Positions 5,770-7,480 of a stretch of DNA of 7,480 nucleotides are shown here, in pieces. The first letter of the stretch is position 1, and every line of letters starts with the position of its first letter. The notes under the pieces are model-generated. The model searched no databases. It was not told the DNA's origin and worked only from the letters and a program-made list of their open reading frames with translations. This DNA is from Treponemataceae bacterium (GTDB lineage: Bacteria > Spirochaetota > Spirochaetia > Treponematales > Treponemataceae). The stretch covers positions 1 to 7,480 of the forward strand of contig JAKSTS010000080.1 in the NCBI GenBank assembly GCA_024402455.1, given 5' to 3'. The position numbers and the translations under genes were made by a program.

Positions 5770-5805
5770 AAGCTTTATCTGATTTTTTATCGCAGATAAA
5801 TGCTT
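5770..5805 (+). other. Hairpin just before the NifU-like gene ribosome binding site
   Basis: AAGC-TTTATCTG (5770-5781) pairs with CAGATAAA-t-GCTT (5793-5805), 12 bp with one bulged T and an 11-nt loop. It ends six nt before the AGGAG at 5812. It may protect the mRNA 5' region or affect ribosome access. No T-run follows, so it is not a terminator on the plus strand. Confidence 0.5.
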
Positions 5806-5811
5806 AAAAAT

Positions 5812-5816
5812 AGGAG
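5812..5816 (+). promoter_or_regulatory. Ribosome binding site deciding the NifU-like start
   Basis: AGGAG lies seven nt before the ATG at 5824. The upstream in-frame ATG at 5800 lies inside the hairpin at 5770-5805, has no ribosome binding site, and would add only eight non-family residues. Confidence 0.85.
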
Positions 5817-5823
5817 AAAACCT

Positions 5824-6525
5824 ATGACTTATACGGCAGAAGTGGAACATATGTGTCCATTGGCTAAGGCCGCTTATCATGGACCTGCTCCAATTCCTGA
5901 AGAAGGAAAATGGGTTCAGGCTAAAGAAATCAAAGACATTTCTGGTTTTACACACGGTATCGGTTGGTGTGCACCACAGCAGGGTTGTTGTAAATTGACC
6001 CTCAATGTTAAGAACGGAATCATTGAAGAAGCTCTTGTTGAAACATTAGGTTGTTCAGGTATGACACACTCAGCAGCTATGGCTTCTGAAATTCTTATTG
6101 GAAAAACTCTTCTTGAAGCTCTCAACACAGACCTCGTTTGTGATGCTATCAACACAGCAATGAGAGAACTTTTCCTTCAGATTGCATATGGTCGTTCACA
6201 GTCAGCTTATTCTGAAGACGGTCTTAAAGTTGGCGCATCTTTGGAAGACCTTGGAAAAGGACTTCGTTCACAGGTTGGAACAATGTTCGCAACTAAAGTA
6301 AAGGGTCCACGCTATCTTGAAATGGCAGAAGGCTATGTTGAAAAAGTTGCTGTAGACAAAGACGGTGCTATCATCGGTTACAAATTCCTTAACTTTGGAA
6401 AAATGATGGAATTCATCAAGAAAGGTGATGATCCAGCAACAGCAATGGATAAAGCTCGTGGTTCTTACGGACGCACTACTGAAGAACAGGGTGCTGTAAA
6501 ACTCATCGACCCACGCAAAGAATAA
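5824..6525 (+). CDS. NifU-like iron-sulfur cluster scaffold protein, GGGtGRT-associated type
   Basis: The 233-aa cytoplasmic protein is related to the IscU/NifU N-terminal domain, which assembles Fe-S clusters on conserved cysteines. The IscU-like core is at about 44-100: GWCAPQQGCCKLTLNV (cysteines 49, 55, 56), GIIEEA, then ETLGCSGMTHSAAMASEIL with Cys77, and GKTL. Cysteines 11 and 106 complete the set. The third ligand of IscU (the H-C-S motif about 43 residues after GCGS) has no aligned cysteine; the corresponding stretch reads YGRSQSAYSEDGL. Residues from about 140 to 233 are an extension absent from IscU. The gene precedes the GGGtGRT gene by 18 nt, so the two are presumably one transcript. 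This pairing is the usual one for the family as I recall it. The start at 5824 follows from AGGAG spacing. Whether it builds clusters for general use or for its partner only is unknown. Codon use looks biased toward GGT, CGT, GTT and CAG, consistent with good expression. Confidence 0.85.
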   Translation: MTYTAEVEHMCPLAKAAYHGPAPIPEEGKWVQAKEIKDISGFTHGIGWCAPQQGCCKLTLNVKNGIIEEALVETLGCSGMTHSAAMASEILIGKTLLEALNTDLVCDAINTAMRELFLQIAYGRSQSAYSEDGLKVGASLEDLGKGLRSQVGTMFATKVKGPRYLEMAEGYVEKVAVDKDGAIIGYKFLNFGKMMEFIKKGDDPATAMDKARGSYGRTTEEQGAVKLIDPRKE

Positions 6526-6530
6526 GGTAC

Positions 6531-6535
6531 GGAGG
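6531..6535 (+). promoter_or_regulatory. Ribosome binding site of the GGGtGRT gene
   Basis: GGAGG in the 18-nt gap after the NifU-like stop (TAA at 6523-6525), eight nt before the ATG at 6544. Close spacing and a strong site support translation from a shared transcript. Confidence 0.85.
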
Positions 6536-6543
6536 AATAGAAA

Positions 6544-7480
6544 ATGGCAGAAAAAATCACATTTGAAAACTACGACGGCCGTATCGCAAAAATTACAAAA
6601 GCTTTGAATGAAAACGGCATCAAGTCTATTGAAGAAGCTAAAGAAATCTGCGACAAAGCAGGAATCAACCCATACAAGACTGTAGAAGAAACACAGCCAA
6701 TCTGTTTTGAAAACGCAAAATGGGCATACGTTTGTGGTGCTGCAATTGCAATCAAAAAAGGCTGCAAAAACGCTGCTGATGCTGCAGAAGCAATCGGTAT
6801 CGGACTTCAGTCATTCTGTATTCCAGGTTCTGTAGCTGAAGACCGCAAAGTTGGTCTTGGTCACGGAAACCTTGCTGCACGTCTTCTCCGCGAAGAGACA
6901 CAGTGCTTTGCTTTCCTTGCAGGTCACGAATCTTTTGCAGCAGCTGAAGGTGCTATTAAAATTGCACAGAAAGCTGACAAAGTTCGCAAACAGCCACTCC
7001 GCGTAATCTTGAACGGTCTTGGAAAAGATGCTGCTCAGATTATCAGCCGAATCAATGGTTTTACATATGTTAAAACACAGTTCGACTATTTCACAGGCGA
7101 GCTCAAAATCGTTGAAAAGATTCCTTATTCAAACGGTGAGCGCGCAAAAGTAAACTGCTATGGTGCAGACGATGTTCGCGAAGGTGTTGCAATCATGTGG
7201 CACGAAAACGTTGATGTTTCAATCACTGGTAACTCAACAAACCCAACTCGTTTCCAGCATCCAGTTGCAGGTACATACAAGAAAGAACGACTTGAAGCAG
7301 GCAAAAAATACTTCTCTGTAGCATCTGGCGGTGGTACAGGTCGTACATTGCATCCAGATAACATGGCTGCAGGTCCAGCTTCTTATGGTATGACAGATAC
7401 TATGGGTCGTATGCACTCAGATGCACAGTTCGCAGGTTCTTCATCAGTTCCAGCACACGTTGAAATGATGGGCTTCCTCG
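6544..7480 (+). CDS. GGGtGRT family protein (3' end beyond the window)
   Basis: The frame is open from the ATG to the edge, giving 312 complete codons. The defining motif GGGTGRT sits at residues 262-268 (7327-7347), followed by LHPDNMAAGPASYGMTDTMG. The protein begins MAEKITFENYDGRI. It has several cysteines in its first half (36, 54, 64, 74, 92) and one near 203, some of which could bind metal, but there is no clear CxxC cluster. No signal peptide or membrane segment is visible. From memory the family is about 330 aa, so only the C-terminal tail should be missing. It has no established function that I know of. Its place directly after a NifU-like scaffold suggests that it receives or needs an Fe-S cluster. 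Codon use matches the NifU-like gene. Confidence 0.88.
   Translation, partial: MAEKITFENYDGRIAKITKALNENGIKSIEEAKEICDKAGINPYKTVEETQPICFENAKWAYVCGAAIAIKKGCKNAADAAEAIGIGLQSFCIPGSVAEDRKVGLGHGNLAARLLREETQCFAFLAGHESFAAAEGAIKIAQKADKVRKQPLRVILNGLGKDAAQIISRINGFTYVKTQFDYFTGELKIVEKIPYSNGERAKVNCYGADDVREGVAIMWHENVDVSITGNSTNPTRFQHPVAGTYKKERLEAGKKYFSVASGGGTGRTLHPDNMAAGPASYGMTDTMGRMHSDAQFAGSSSVPAHVEMMGFL

Larger units (their letters stand above)
5440..5823 (+). other. Long structured region upstream of the NifU-like gene
   Basis: No gene is visible in these 384 bp. An AAAGGAGG at about 5491-5498 is followed by no usable start and open frame. AT-rich stretches at about 5710-5733 (ATTTTATATTATATAAGG) could hold a -10 box such as TATTAT, but no good -35 sits 16-18 nt upstream, so the promoter is not placed. 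Inverted repeats at 5536-5624, 5742-5757 and 5770-5805 are listed separately. Confidence 0.5.

Noticed and set aside
5800..5823. Upstream ATG extending the NifU-like protein by eight residues
   Set aside because: It sits inside a hairpin arm without a ribosome binding site, whereas the ATG at 5824 has AGGAG at ideal spacing.

Overview
The window (7,480 bp, AT-rich, with U-tract terminators and canonical sigma-70-like promoters) looks like the chromosome of an anaerobic spirochaete, most likely a host-associated Treponema. This is an inference from the protein flavour: an elongation factor G that resembles the second, spirochaete-type EF-G, a small anaerobe-type nitroreductase, and a NifU-like/GGGtGRT gene pair common in anaerobes. 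No marker in the window fixes the species.

Left part, minus strand. A short intergenic stretch (1-335) holds a diverged copy of a dispersed repeat interrupted by a palindromic MITE-like element. Then come manC (mannose-1-phosphate guanylyltransferase with a C-terminal cupin domain), a strong terminator (1676-1725), fusA (EF-G) with a recognisable promoter covered by an inverted repeat, a bidirectional-looking terminator (4021-4053), a tRNA-Gly(GCC) gene with its own promoter, and a nitroreductase with its own promoter. All of these genes read leftward.

Middle part (about 4820-5820). Roughly 1 kb has no convincing gene but dense structure. It contains two copies of the dispersed repeat also found at 69-325, a cluster of perfect hairpins of which three share a GCTAT...ATAGC frame with covarying inner bases, a six-unit 22-bp tandem array, and a long imperfect inverted repeat followed by a T-tract. 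Two further hairpins lie just before the next gene.

Right part, plus strand. A NifU-like scaffold protein (5824-6525) is followed after 18 nt by a GGGtGRT-family protein that runs off the right edge (6544-7480, 312 codons visible). The two form an apparent operon. The GGGtGRT family has no established function that I know of, so this pair is the best candidate for an undescribed system. The repeat-rich kilobase upstream is the most unusual DNA in the window.
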